Both the position numbers and the translations under genes were made by a program. Below, piece by piece: positions 11,823-22,952 of a DNA stretch of 64,000 bases. Within the stretch, counting starts at the first letter, position 1. The number at the start of each line of letters is the position of its first letter. The notes below the pieces were generated by a model that was not told the DNA's origin, did no database searches, and saw only the letters and a list, made by a program, of their open reading frames with translations. Source of the stretch: Nereocystis luetkeana (lineage: Eukaryota > Sar > Phaeophyceae > Laminariales > Laminariaceae); NCBI GenBank assembly GCA_031213475.1, contig JARUPZ010000034.1, forward strand, positions 4,404,940 through 4,468,939, in the 5' to 3' direction.

Positions 11823-13408
11823 TTATATTATATGTCACCACGCACGGTGGGATTTTGATTCACGGAATCAGCTCTATGAATAGCAGCATCCGAGGGAACC
11901 GCTAAGTAGACCGCCGGGGTGGCCATCTCCATCTTGCTTGAAGACAGTGCGAAACGTACTCTTTTGTAAATAAGACAGCTGCGTTGTCTGTGTGGGCCAG
12001 CGTTACTCGGTTTCTTGTTTGGAGTAAGACCGGTGCTGCTGTGCCACACGTAGTCGGTTCGCTTTTAGTCCCGCGAATCATAAAATAAGAGGCACACCTC
12101 ACGTGCGACAAACATTAACAATAAAAAAACATGATCTGCCACTGCTGCCGCTGCTGCTGGTGCTGCTGGTGCTGTACTGCTGTACTGCTGTGCCTGCGGG
12201 TACTATTGAGTACGAGCGCGCGATGTTACTGGTAGATAAACGTGGAGGATTGAACGAAATAAATAGGGTTTTGTAGAGCTGTATTAAAAACTTATCAGGT
12301 ACCCAGTGTACTGGTGGGAAGCATGTATGACTAGGGGATACATACTCGAGGAAAGCGAAAAACGTAAATTGATATTGAAGTCGCGTGCAGGAGAGAGAAT
12401 ACAAGGACATGACGGGCACTGGAGAAACAAAGCATACGGTAGGGTACAGAACAGCCGAAAGCAACGGCGAGAGGGTCTGCCTGCAAGAAACGCCCACCCT
12501 GAGCAAGGCTACGTAAGGCATTATTGTAACGCCTACCTTGTGCAAACCCCTTTGGGATCCAGGTGTACAGAGACGAAAAGTATGCCAGGTGCAGCAGCAG
12601 CAGCAGCAGTCTCATCTCATCAACCGCCACGTGAGAGCCTGCAGCAGCACGATTATTTCTACTGGAGGCTACATTAATCAGAACCCATGATGAACGCGAA
12701 AACCACCCATTCTCCTATGTTTGCACACCGTAGTTGGCTCTGATTACTGCCCATCTCCCCCCGTCATACGTAGTAACATCATGCGGCAGCGTGGGTGTCG
12801 GAGTCATCCTCGCGTTCTAGCTCGGGTACACCCCCTACATCCCTCAGCGACCCGGGCTGCTTCGTGGGGCAACGACTGATGCTGTAAATCCGTCGCGCTT
12901 TTTTTTTTTTTGGCAAAACACTTTTTTTGCCCGTTCAAGCCTTTTTTTACTTGCTTTCATATACACTTCCGGGTTGGCTATATATAGAACCGTGAGTTGG
13001 ACTACCAAACGTCGCCAGCTATACTAGGTATTACAGCAGTTGGCTAGGTATTGTAGTTGGTTGCAGTGGTGCCAACTACCCGACTATTTGGGTTTCCTTG
13101 CTGGTGAGAGGCTTCTTTGCTACGGGGTTCGCGTTTCTCCGAGACACCACCCGGCTCAGAGAGGGAGAAGTAGATGAGAGTTTTACCGCGAGAACCGTGG
13201 CGCATAGAACAAAAAAATCGCCATCGACAGTGCTGATGCCGGTGGCTGTGCCGAAGGCCGGTGGGCATCTATTTTGACCATTTTTGTGTGTGTGTTTGTG
13301 TGTGTAAAATGCTACCAAATAGCCGCCAGCCGACTATTAATAGAGTGCTGTCGTTTGTATATAGTTGTGTGTGTGTGTTTTTAAAAGCTATATGTGTGTG
13401 TATTTTTA
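11823..13408. other. Intergenic stretch upstream of the NDRG gene
   Basis: Contains a CTG-rich run at 12140-12190, a (CAG)n run at 12591-12609, a T-tract at about 12900-12912 and GTGTGT-rich sequence from 13280. An upstream NDRG exon could hide here because the first recognised exon has an AG acceptor at 13419-13420, but I see none clearly. Confidence 0.4.
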
Positions 13409-14713
13409 ATGTTCCACCAGGTGGACGAGAGAGAGGCGCAGCTGCGACAGCAGTGGGCGGACCACAAGAAGCGCTTCAAGTCGGGGGCCAAGCGCTCCTC
13501 TCTCCGCGGCGTCATCAAGAGCTCCTACCTCACCGAGCTCGGCGGCCGCCCCGACGGCAGAGCCCCCGCCCCCCCCCCACCCCCCGCCGCCGCCGCAGCC
13601 AGTGCTGCTGCTAGGAAACCCCTGGTGTCGGAGGGGGCTTCTCCGTCGCGTCGCTCCGACAATGGCGACGATGGTTGGGAGGACGTGTGCTCTACCGATG
13701 CCACTCCGGCGGCTCCAGCTGGTGCGTGTGCGCAAAGCGTGCGTGCAAAGCGTGCGTTCAAAGCGTGTGTGCAAAAGCATGTGTGCAAAAGGGTGTGTGT
13801 AAAAGCATGTGTGCAAAAGCGTCTGTGCATGGCGTTGGTGTAAAAAAAGAGCCGAGTACACGCATAACACGCCCCCCATGGGTTCACTCAAGCGTGGGTG
13901 CAGGCACGGGCAATGCGAGCTGGAATAGTCCACGGAGAAAATAATATCGAAAAAAAAAGTCCGTCCTTATCCTGTTTAGTACTGCACTGCTGTTATTCAT
14001 TTATTTATTTATCATGTTTATTTATTCATTTCTTTTTTATTTTTTTGTTTTTGTTTGTTGTCATCTTCCTTCCCGTTGATTGTTTTGCCCTTCCTTTTCT
14101 TTCTCCCTCCTACCGGTAGCCAAAGCTCAGATCTGGGGGTCACAAAGCAGGCTCTTCCTTTCCCCCCCCCCCCCGCTAGTGCACATGCCTTCTTATTTTC
14201 ATGGCGAGAAGGGTGCATGCAGCACGTTCTTCCCTCGTCGACTCGCGTCTTATTTTACATAACATACATACACCAAAACATGTGTCTACACTCATTCCAA
14301 GTGTTTTCGTCCCTACAAAGGGAGCGCAGTCATTAAGGCCTCCCTCCCTACACGGGGTTGGCGCTGAACCTTGATGGGGTTACTTTCGCAGTCCTAGGCT
14401 CGCCAGACCAGGCCCGAGGTTACCTGGAAGGCACGTGCATGACACGAGCCAGACACAATTATCGTCCTTGTCTGAAAACCTTGAATCGTTATGTTGAGAC
14501 AACATTATGATTTTGATATTTACCCCCGAGAGGGGATGGAAGGACCACGCGGGCCGGCAGATAGCGGTGGAAATTGGAGGGGGGGGGGGGGGGGGGGGGG
14601 GGGTAGTGGGTAGTGGGGGAAGAGGGAGGGAAAGGGGAGGGGGAGAAGGGGGGGGGGGTAAAGCCTAGGTGTATGCGCGACTGGAAGCGGCGTGGGTGTA
14701 TAGGTTGTCATCT

Positions 14714-14802
<89 letters not shown>

Positions 14803-15329
14803 CCCCCCCCTTCCATTTTACAACGCCTCGCCCCGCCCCACCCCGCCCCTCTCCGCTTCCGACCCTCCCCGCCTGCACGCATGTACGGTAACGGCAGATT
14901 CCGACAACGGTAGGATAAAGGTCGACCCCCGTCTTCCCCCACAGCGGGAGGTTGTCTACGTCTCGACCTCTCCGGGTCCGACTCGGGTCACCATCGTGGG
15001 AGACAGGGGTGGTGGTGGTGGTGGTGGTGGTGGTGGTGGTGGTAGCGGCGGGAGGCGGCTGTCGGTGGTCACCTTGCACGCCGTGGGACATAACCATCGT
15101 ACGTGCCTGGGCGCGCTCGAGAGGGAGGCGGCGAAGGATGGTGATCTTGGGGGTGGAGGGGGGGGGGCAGGGGGGGGGGTGGTGTTTTATCACGTCGATA
15201 CGCCGGGCCATGAGGAGGAAGGGAATGAGATCGAGTGAGTTCTGCTATGCTTCGGCTTTCGCTGCTGCTGCTGTTACTGTTACTGCTGCTGCTGGTGCTT
15301 GCTGATGATGATGACACTGCTAATGTTGC

Positions 15330-15362
<33 letters not shown>

Positions 15363-15689
15363 ACGCTGGACTGTCATGTGTGCTGTTTTTGCTACGCTCT
15401 TGAACTACTCTTTGTGCACGCGCGGCGCGTGGAGTTTGCTGATGCGTCGATGTGGGATTGAGCTACGCTGGGTATTACTGCTGGGTATTACATCTCCCCA
15501 AGAATTATAAATAGCATATTTTTCATTGGTATGTTTGTTTATCATAAGAATGACCGCAACATAATTACAAAAAAAACGAAATGGACACTTTCCGATTCCC
15601 CCCCTCCCCCCCCCCTTCTGCGCCTTATCCGACTTCACGGGCTCTGCGCGTGTGGTATGATAAATCGCGCATCGCTCTTCGTTGTCGCG

Positions 15690-15730
<41 letters not shown>

Positions 15731-18700
15731 GGCTGCTGGTATACTGATACCAGTTGTCTCCCTGGCCATCCCCGCACCCGTCCATGGAGCCTCGCGTGCC
15801 GTTGTTTCTCGAGCGAAAACATTCCCTGGCATCCTGCAACACCTCGCGGGCACTACTACTGTCGCCGCCGCCGCCGCCACCAACCACCGTCATCACTGTC
15901 ACCACCAACAGTCCACTGTTCCAAGAGCTGTGCTCAAGCGAGCTTAACCCGTTTTTAGGACTGCGCTCCCGTTGTGTGGGGAAAAAAACACTTAAAATTA
16001 GAGTCATATTGAGGTTTCTGTTTCGTACCTGTGCATTATAGTGAAGGGGTTAATGTGCTAGCCCCCCCCCTCATCCCGCCGGAACGTGCAAGCCTCCTCA
16101 CTCACATAGAATTACTTGCCCCCCCCCCCCCCCCCCCCCCCAATTTGTTTTTCCCCTGTATATAAATTCCGTCGAAGCAGAGCGAAGGCTTTCTCCATGG
16201 AGGCACAGGCGGCGCAACTGCTCCAGGTCTTGATTCACCTCGGCTTGAGCTGGTTCGTGGGCTTGGGTGTCGGCGCGGGCGCCAATGTTCTCCTCAGGTT
16301 CGCCTGCGACAACCCGGACATGATGGCCGGCCTAATCTTAGCCAACGGGTCTGCTGGAGATGCGGGTGAGACGTTACGAGGGCCGGGGTGGGGGGGGGTA
16401 CGGGGGGGATAGGGGGCGTTTAATCCCCTTGGGCGTTTACTCCCCCGGAATAGGGGGCACGCGCGCCCCCCCCCCCCCCTCTGTGATAGGGGGGGGGGGG
16501 GGGGTGGGAGACAGGGGGCGTTTACCCCCCCTGGGATAGGGGGTAGGGGGGATAGGGGACGTTTCCCCTCTAGAATAGGAGACAGAGTAGGGGGCGTTTT
16601 TTACACCACCAGGAGAGGGGGGATAGGGGGCGTTTACCCCCGTGGAATAGGGGACAGGGGATGGGGAGTGTTCGTCCTGCATAGCTTTTTACCGTAGCAA
16701 TTGGGTCTGCTGAAGACGCGAGTGAGAAATTAAGAGGGCCGGGAGGGGGTGTACTCGATATCGGGGGGGGGGGTAGGTGATGGGGAACGTCCCCGCCCCC
16801 CTGGGATAGGGGATAGGGGATGTTTACCCCCGTGGGATAGGGTGCAGGGGATGTTTACATGTTTCCCCCCCTGGGTTAGGGCATACGGGACGTTTACACC
16901 CCTGGTGTACTTCGTAGGATACAAGGGGCAAGGAGTCTACTATCCTTGGGGTAAGACTAGGGAATGGGAACGTTTACGCCTCTGGGATGTAGGGGGTACT
17001 GGGGGGCAGGGGATGCCATTCTCGTCAGGCGAAACGCTGAACTGAAGAAGCTGTACTCGTAGTCACGATGTGTGTGCCCTTTCCCCCCCCTGGGGTACTT
17101 TTTCCTCATGATTATCGTGCTTGTAGGTTCATTCAGCATTCCCACAGCTCCTCGACTAACCTTGTTTTATTTTCTCTGGCGTACTCAGCGTGCTTGAAAA
17201 AAAAAATGGCGGCGTTTGATGTTGGTGTTTTGTTTTGCTCATATGTTTCATGTCATAAATCAGACAGTATCTTTTGGTACTCGGAAACAACATGAGCAAA
17301 AGTATGCGTAGAATAGTACTGGTCGATACGCTGGTGTGCACGAATATACGTGTTTAAAATGCTGGTACCATAATTGTACACATTGTTGTAGTACGGGGGA
17401 CCATAGTTAATAGGACCAAATGTTGTTAGTAAAAACAGGTCACTCTATAGGTTTTTGTGTGCACCGTAGGTCCTATTCACTACGATCCCCCGTAATAGCT
17501 CGTTATTACAAATGCACAATGCGCAACGCTGATTGGGTTATGTTCGGCCGCGTCCCCAGGTCGCCGCGAGAGAAACGCCTGGCTGTCGGCCCGTTTCCGG
17601 CTCTCATGGGAGAAGAACATGAAGGCCGCACGAGATTCTCTCATTCCGCTGAGCTTTCCGCAGCACTCGTCCCTAGGAAGGTACGCCTGTGTGCTCACCT
17701 GTTTCTGATACAGAGTAGTATATAGTACGCTGTTTCGGTTTCTTAACCCGTCTAGGACCGCAGTCCCGTTTTTGGGGACAAATTACTTACAGTAGGATTT
17801 GACTGCTTTGTCCCCAAAACGGGACTGCGGTTCTGAAAGGGTTGAACCTCAACGGGAACCGATTCGAGGATATAGTCTGTTGGGTTTTTTTTTCGTTGTA
17901 GAGATATTCAGGCGTTTCGGTTTGCGTTCTGTGTGCTTGTTTTTGATAGTTGGCCTTTTTCATGGTGTAGCCGTTTTTGCTTTTGTTTGATCGAGTATTA
18001 GGTGGGGCTAGCGAGTGGATGGACGCAGCACGGGACGGTGCCGGCAGACTGGTTGGAACACGCGGCACAGACAACGCTTTCTTCTGCTAGTAACTGGCCA
18101 GCAGCCCATGGGCCAGACATATCATACCACGCTCGTAAAAAAAGATGGCCTTTGTGGTGGCAATTCCCCTGCCTCCCTCCCCGATTTTGGGCTGACCGCA
18201 CCTGTTGTTTACCGTGATCCTCTGTCTTGCTTCTGTCCTTGGGCAAAATCAGTCGGTACCGCGCCGCTCTAGGGACGATGCACGCTGGCAATGTCCTCAA
18301 GTATGTGGACGCGGCTCTCTGCAGAGATGATGTCACCGCAGCGAGGTTGGAGGTGAGGCGATGGATGCAGAGGGGTGGTTCTGTGATGAGAAGTTGCGGG
18401 TCCGAAAATGAGGGGGTGCAGCGTAAACGGACTCGAGTCCATCTCTCTCTGTGTCTACTTGCTGTTTCTCTCTGCTCTCTCTCTCTCTCTCGCAGTACAG
18501 TGTTTTTTCCCTCTACGAGGTACCTTCTCTCTCTGCTCTCTCTCGTGAGTTTTGTTTTCACGCTCTCTCGTTTCTGTGTCTCCTTTGGTTTATGTATTGT
18601 GCTGCCCCCCTTACCTCTCCGAGCACCTGTTTCTGTCGACGTTAAAACACACGGCACACCCTCGGCCCATTGAGTTTCCCTCGGGCGAATGAAGGTCATC

Positions 18701-19365
18701 AGCGCAGACAGACCCTCCGATACTCCTCCGCCTACCTGTTTCCGCCACACTGCGGATCGGCGGTTCCGAACTGACAACTATTCATTGTTCCGGGCGCTAC
18801 TATCCCTTTTTTGGACTAAATTTCCTTTTCTAGAAAACCGATCATTCTGAATTTATGTTGCAGTTTATGCAGTTGTAAAAGGGTTAAGCAGCCCCCTCTT
18901 ACATTCCCACTCCACCCCCACCTCAACTCCCACCCTACCCCAACTCCATTCCTACCCCTCCCCTACTCCACTCCCACCCCCACCCCCACCCCACTCCCTC
19001 CCTACCCACCCCACTCCCACCCCACCCTCATCTCCAACTTACGCTCTCCGTTGGCGCCTCCCCAGGCCCTAAATGACGTCTGGATTCTCCTTCTTAGTGG
19101 TACGGAAGCTAGCTCCTCGGGCGGAGTTGGGGAGTTCCTAACAGGGATGGTGGCGGGTGTTGATGCAGAAGGGGCGGCGCGGTCCCTCCTGGATAAGCTC
19201 CGTCGAGCGGCCGGGTCTGCAGCAGGAGGGGGGCGGGGAGGGGCGTCTAAGGCGACCTTGGTTACTCTGGGCGGAGGCGGTCAGGGGGGGGGGCTGCTGG
19301 AGGCGAAACCCCTGGAAGCGCTGGCCGCTATCAAGTTGTTCTTGAACAAGTGCTCCTCCTATTGA
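13409..19365 (+). CDS. NDRG (N-myc downstream-regulated) family alpha/beta-hydrolase-fold protein, six exons
   Basis: Exons 13409-13721, 14898-15234, 16181-16365, 17560-17680, 18253-18352 and 19066-19365 join in phase through GT-AG introns to 451 codons plus stop. Family marks: VTLHAVGHNHRTC (compare LTYHDIGLNHKTC), HVDTPGHEEE (HVDAPGQ), GVGAGANVLLRFACDNPD, and a C-terminal EALAAIKLFLNK helix. Residue 249 of GVGAG is Ala where true hydrolases have the Ser nucleophile, as is usual for NDRG proteins, which are thought to be non-enzymatic adaptors in stress, trafficking or growth control. The first ~100 residues are a charged helix followed by a Pro/Ala-rich linker. Exon 2 encodes a run of 12 Gly from GGT repeats and further Gly-rich stretches between strands, which is unusual. 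The start is uncertain: ATG 13409 is in frame, but an AG at 13419-13420 allows an upstream exon. The family call is firm, the outer start is not. Confidence 0.85.
13728..13840 (+). repeat. GTGTGCAAAAGC minisatellite in NDRG intron 1
   Basis: About eight diverged copies of a 12-18-base unit (GTGTGCAAAAGCRTGT) begin just after the exon 1 donor. Confidence 0.7.
13960..14250 (+). repeat. Dispersed repeat R2, copy 2, in NDRG intron 1
   Basis: Same block order as 10190-10480: T-rich tract, GGGGGTCACAAAGCAGGCTC, C-tract, GGCGAGAAGG, CGTCGACTCGCG. It lies inside an intron without disturbing the exons. Confidence 0.6.
14577..14810. repeat. G-tract and (CTGT)n microsatellite in NDRG intron 1
   Basis: A G-run of about 25 at 14578-14602 is followed by G-rich sequence and then by a (CTGT/TTGT)n array at 14713-14801. 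Cys-rich and Asp/Arg-rich open frames over it are artefacts of the repeat. Confidence 0.9.
15235..16180. other. NDRG intron 2 with CTG runs and a MITE-B relative
   Basis: CTG/TGC triplet runs lie at about 15264-15294, 15331-15363 and 15690-15731. A diverged MITE-B copy (TTAACCCGTTTTTAGGACTG at 15945, AAGGGGTTAAT at its far end) spans about 15945-16053. A C-tract at 16121-16141 precedes the exon 3 acceptor. Confidence 0.6.
16385..16990. repeat. G-rich minisatellite in NDRG intron 3
   Basis: At least eight imperfect units built on GGGATAGGGG..CGTTTACCCCC run through this stretch, broken by G-tracts at 16488-16504 and 16765-16773. The G runs could form quadruplexes (inference). Confidence 0.75.
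17394..17492. mobile_element. MITE-A copy 2, in NDRG intron 3
   Basis: TA-flanked. Ends are CGGGGGACCATAGTTAATAG and the near reverse complement CTATTCACTACGATCCCCCG. The interior resembles copies 5 and 7 (GTACCGTAGGTCCTATT). Confidence 0.75.
17743..17845. mobile_element. MITE-B copy, in NDRG intron 4
   Basis: A 103-base near-palindrome. The left arm TTAACCCGTCTAGGACCGCA and the arm GTCCCGTTTTTGGGGACAA mirror TTGTCCCCAAAACGGGAC and TGCGGTTCTGAAAGGGTTGA on the right. Related sequences lie at 6056-6975 (interrupted) and 15945-16053. Confidence 0.7.
18890..19040. repeat. CCCAC-rich tract before the last NDRG exon
   Basis: CACCCCCACC-type low complexity upstream of the exon 6 acceptor at 19064-19065. 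Confidence 0.7.
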
Positions 19366-20582
19366 TTACCTGGCCTGGTGTATATATATACACACCAGTG
19401 TATTGATTGTTGATAATAAGGCATTTTTTTTCTCTCTTTTTTTTTTCTAATTGCAGTAGACATGGGAGCAAGAATGCTGTTATCGGGGGACCGGTCTTTT
19501 GCGGGCCCGTCAAGACCTTTTTTGGCGTTAAGAAACTACTTTTTATGTCGGGAGCGATCAGGCTAGGGTGTCCGACCAATGCCTCTGCAGTGGCGTATTG
19601 GCATGGGAGGAGGCCGGACGGCGTGTGCTTGTTCGGTCGTTCGGAAGTTGTCATGGTTGAACGAATAGCCGCGCGTAAAGCGGGTGTTAAAATGCACGCC
19701 TCCTACGTGTGTGTGCAGGATGGTGGCTCGTTATAATGGTTGCGGCAGAAGCGCGCTAAGTTTTTTTACTGACTTGCACTGCCCGCATTGTGTACGAGAC
19801 CTCAGTACGCCAGCGGAGGGGTGTGGGGGCCTGGTCGACGGATAGAGGCGTGGTGGGCGATAGGGCTTTCGAGGCGTTGATGTACGTCCCTTTCGAGCTT
19901 TCAATGACTGGCCGCCAAATCGACAATTCAAGTAACAAATTACACACCTACGAAGTACAGCAGTACGCATTTGTACCTGGTACGTATCAACCAATCCAGT
20001 CCGTGTACGTAAAGGTTCACGCCTGGGACAGATTATATCGATCATCTACAGATAGATCATATCCTATCCCGCCGTTATGATATATTGCGCAAGATCTGAG
20101 TAGTACAGATCCAGCCCAGGAAACATTTATGCGCTTAGGTAGATCGTACAGATTTTACGGGTCCCATTCGGCAACATGAATGAACTACAGATACACAGAT
20201 CATACCACTCTGGTCGATAATATAAGAAACTTTGGTTATTCATATTTATGTATGAATGCTCCTAATATTCCCGATCGGGAATAGATCTTTTGCTTGAAGC
20301 GTATGTATGATGGAGTGGGAATCGATGACCTGTCCTAGTGATGGAGAAGTTCAGCACCGATTACGGCTCGGCCCGGCCTCGACGAAATGGTTGACTACTC
20401 CTCGTTACATAAAATTCCGAGAAATTTCTCAGGCGGTGATGAAGCGTTATGGGGTTGGAAATAGGGTTTTAATACAAAGGCCACATCCTACGGCAGGGTA
20501 TGAGTGTCGCTTTTTGGCCAAAACACTGACTGATGGGGCTCCTGTACGTCCCAAAATATCGCCGGAAGATCATGAAGACAGG

Positions 20583-20760
20583 TGAACGAGGTAGGGCCGG
20601 GGGGGGGGGGGTACTCATGTCGTGCATGGCCGCAGCCGTATGACCATAGACCCTCGCATCCCTGCAATGCCGGGACGGAGCACATCGGGTTTCCACCGAC
20701 CAGGCAGACATCGCGTGCTTGCACCAAGCCCGAAGCGAAACCTGAGAGGTGTTTTCGGTG
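20583..20760 (-). repeat. Dispersed repeat R3, copy 1
   Basis: Reverse-strand relative of 50200-50400, 50965-51130 and a short piece at 60765-60810. Shared marks: TCAAATGACTAAGGCGAGC or its reverse, GTACTCAT..C, GACCAGGCAGACATCGC and a GGGATGC..GGGTCTATG block. Confidence 0.6.
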
Positions 20761-20939
20761 CGTCCTATGAAGGGTGAGCAGGGTCCTACTGAGAAACGGG
20801 CATATACACCGAGCGGATCACGATCTACGTGGAGTAGATGATCTGTGGATGAATCCTGCAGTACGAGTACACTTCGTATATGATCTGCCGTTCGTTATGA
20901 CATGTTGTGCAGTAGACTACTGCTGCAGCCGTAGCAGTA

Positions 20940-20980
20940 AGTAGTAGTATAGTAGTAGTAGTAGTAGTAGTAGTAGGAGC

Positions 20981-21014
<34 letters not shown>

Positions 21015-21038
21015 TTAATAGTATTAGTAGTAGTATTG

Positions 21039-21075
<37 letters not shown>

Positions 21076-21076
21076 C
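20940..21076. repeat. (AGT)n microsatellite
   Basis: About 45 AGT triplets with a few interruptions. The long Thr, Leu and Tyr open frames over it are artefacts. Confidence 0.95.
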
Positions 21077-21202
21077 GGTACAACACGTGCCACAAACCGG
21101 GAACAACACCCCTGTGTGTGCAAGAAGAGCGGCTGTCGTACAGATAGATCCCTTTCGGTAGACAGCATGATATACTCCACTTCAGACCGCCGTGAAAAAT
21201 AC

Positions 21203-21995
21203 CAGAGCTTTTCGCGGGTCATGACCCGACCCGCGGGTCGGGTCACGGGGTGTTCGAAATTTCACGGGTCGGGTCAGGTCGGGTCAGGAAGTGTTCAAAA
21301 TCGCACGGGTCGGGTCAACAGGTTTTCAAATCTCGCGGGTCGGGTCAGGTCGGGTCAAGAGTTCTTCAAATCTCACGGGTCTCGGGTCGGGTCGGGTCAA
21401 GAAATTTTCAAATCTCACGGGTCGGGTCAGGTCGGATCAAGAAGTAAGTGATGAAAAGCTCACGGGTCGGATCAGGTCATGACCCGCGAGAAACGGGTTA
21501 CTCGCGGGCCGGGCCAGCATGACCCGCGAGTTGGTTTTTGCTGTCCCGCGGGTCGGACCCGCGCATCCGGCTCGCGGATCCGACACTACTTGAAACATTT
21601 CCCGCCCTCTTACCCAACAACGGCTTGTTGTGTCGTTCTAGTATACTCAATAATACTCCTTTGGTATAATAATGTTCAAAAACATCGCCAAATCCATATA
21701 CGCATGCCCGCATCCATCCATACCCACTACAGCCAGGCCACATATCGCTGCGGGGGAAAAAAAAAATGGGTATTTCATTGTGTTTGAAGTGTCAACCCAC
21801 GTGCCGGGTCCGAGGGTCAAAATAAATTATGTCGCTGGTCAAGGTGACCCGACCCGCATGGAACCCGTGTCTGACGATTCTATCGGAAAAGGTGGGGGGC
21901 CGGGTCCCGACCCGACCCGATCCGACACGACCCGATCGGACCCGACCCGACCCGATCCGACCCGTGAGTTTTGACCTGACCCGCGAAAAGCCCTG
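21203..21995. mobile_element. Non-autonomous hAT element with perfect 8-bp TSD
   Basis: Ends begin CAGRGCTTTTCGCGGGTCA in inverted orientation (21203 and 21995). The 8 bases before and after are both AAAAATAC, a perfect target duplication, and the CAGRG ends fit the hAT superfamily. The left arm holds about five direct repeats of a 45-60-base unit made of GGGTCGGGTCAGGTC and TTTTCAAATCTCAC. The right arm has one inverted stretch of the same. There is no transposase frame, so it depends on a partner. The intact duplication suggests a fairly recent insertion. A relative appears at the window end (63826-64000). Confidence 0.85.
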
Positions 21996-22032
21996 AAAAA
22001 TACAGATCATATATGTATCGAAGTATCACACA

Positions 22033-22080
22033 CAGCTTGCAAATATGAGCTTCGACCAAATCCTCGATCTCACAGCTCTT
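22033..22080 (+). repeat. CAGCTTGCAAATATG short dispersed motif, copy 1
   Basis: A 45-base block, CAGCTTGCAAA.ATG followed by TTCGA..AA and TCGATCTCACAGCT, recurs at 56561-56605, 59390-59434 and inverted at 60011-60058. Each copy has an ATG at the same place. Confidence 0.6.
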
Positions 22081-22113
22081 CTTCTTTTTCTCAGTAATTT
22101 TATAAATATTATT

Positions 22114-22430
22114 ATTATTTCTCTTGCCATCCGACAATGTGCAGCATGATCTTCAACACGGATCACTCATAACTTTCCCGAAAAAGAAGAAAACCTCGGA
22201 AACAAAAGGAAACCCATGCACCAAGTCTACCTCCCCTTCCGTGCCAACTTTCGGCTAGTAGTCTACTCTATTTATTCGCTGTATTTGCTCCTTCCTTCTC
22301 ATTACGTTCTATCCTTAAATAAATCCTAAACTGCATCCAAGCTCCATCCCCACGCCATCGGTGTGGGTCTGTCGTCCCTCCCTCCCCTGTTCCTTCTTCC
22401 TTCTCGGCGGTCCCTAAGATATAATATATA
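22114..22430 (+). repeat. Flanking repeat R4, left copy
   Basis: Begins GCCATCCGACAATGTGCAGC and continues through AACTTTCCCGAAA, CCTCGGAAACAAAAGGAAAC and CCATGCACCAAGTCTACCTC. The same series lies at 37313-37575, on the far side of the LTR element. Short pieces of the same end recur inverted at 37181-37211 and 56094-56115. Confidence 0.8.
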
Positions 22431-22433
22431 TAT

Positions 22434-22932
22434 TGTGATATGAATCGAGTGCTCATGGGCTATAGATATAGATAATATTGTCGGCAGTTTCGTAGCCCGA
22501 GGAATACGAGAATAATCCAAAGAATGGATTAACCCGGCGGATATTCCGGTAGTTGAGAGTAACCGTCTTTTAGGAATGTTCTCTAAGGCGGATAGGCCGT
22601 TAGACAAGAGTAATGTTCCTTAACGCAGATAGGATCGTAAAGTGAGAAGTTCTTATATTAGCAGAAGAACGTTCGGTAGCCAAAGGAAAGTTATTTAGGA
22701 GTACGTTAGATAAGAGGAATTTAGGAGAGCTTGTAGCGTGGGGTGGGACGAGTATATCTGAGCGTCGAGTCCCACCCCCCTACCTCTCACTTCTCTACCA
22801 GAGCACCTCCTCAGCTCTAGTCATCAATAAAGAAGATCTATATAAGAAGAAGCGAAGCACTGCTTCCCAGCTGCCAGAAACACCTGCGTCCCTTACCCTT
22901 ACCCTTACCCTTACCTCGGCCATATCTTCACA
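22434..22932 (+). repeat. 5' LTR
   Basis: 499 bases, ends TGTGATATGA and TATCTTCACA. It includes GATCTATATAAGAAG at about 22830-22844, a possible TATA-like core promoter, and about four CCCTTA units near the 3' edge (22890-22914). It also holds the sequence AATAAAG (22826-22832). Confidence 0.92.
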
Positions 22933-22934
22933 TC

Positions 22935-22952
22935 TGGCGTCGACGGCAGCAC
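22935..22952 (+). other. Candidate primer-binding site
   Basis: TGGCGTCGACGGCAGCAC begins two bases after the 5' LTR, where Ty3-type elements place an 18-base site that starts TGG and pairs with a tRNA 3' end. The tRNA is not identified. Confidence 0.5.

Larger units (their letters stand above)
19366..21202. other. Downstream of NDRG, no gene recognised
   Basis: The first few hundred bases may be NDRG 3' UTR. Frames at 19407-19736 and 20307-20585 are of mixed composition, but I recognise no family. Dispersed fragments with GATCTACAGATAGATCAT and CCGTTATGATATATTG (about 20045-20110) recur at 57133-57190. A relative of repeat R3 lies inverted at 20583-20760. Confidence 0.4.

Noticed and set aside
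14520-15238. Cys/Val/Ser-rich and Asp/Arg/Gln-rich frames over 14.7 kb
   Set aside because: Produced by the (CTGT)n microsatellite in an NDRG intron; only 14898-15234 of the overlapping frame is exon.
20307-20585. 92-codon plus-strand frame
   Set aside because: Ordinary composition but no recognised family and no convincing splice or promoter context.
22888-22915. Telomere-like CCCTTA repeats
   Set aside because: The unit is not a rotation of TTAGGG/CCCTAA, has only about four copies, and lies inside both LTRs.
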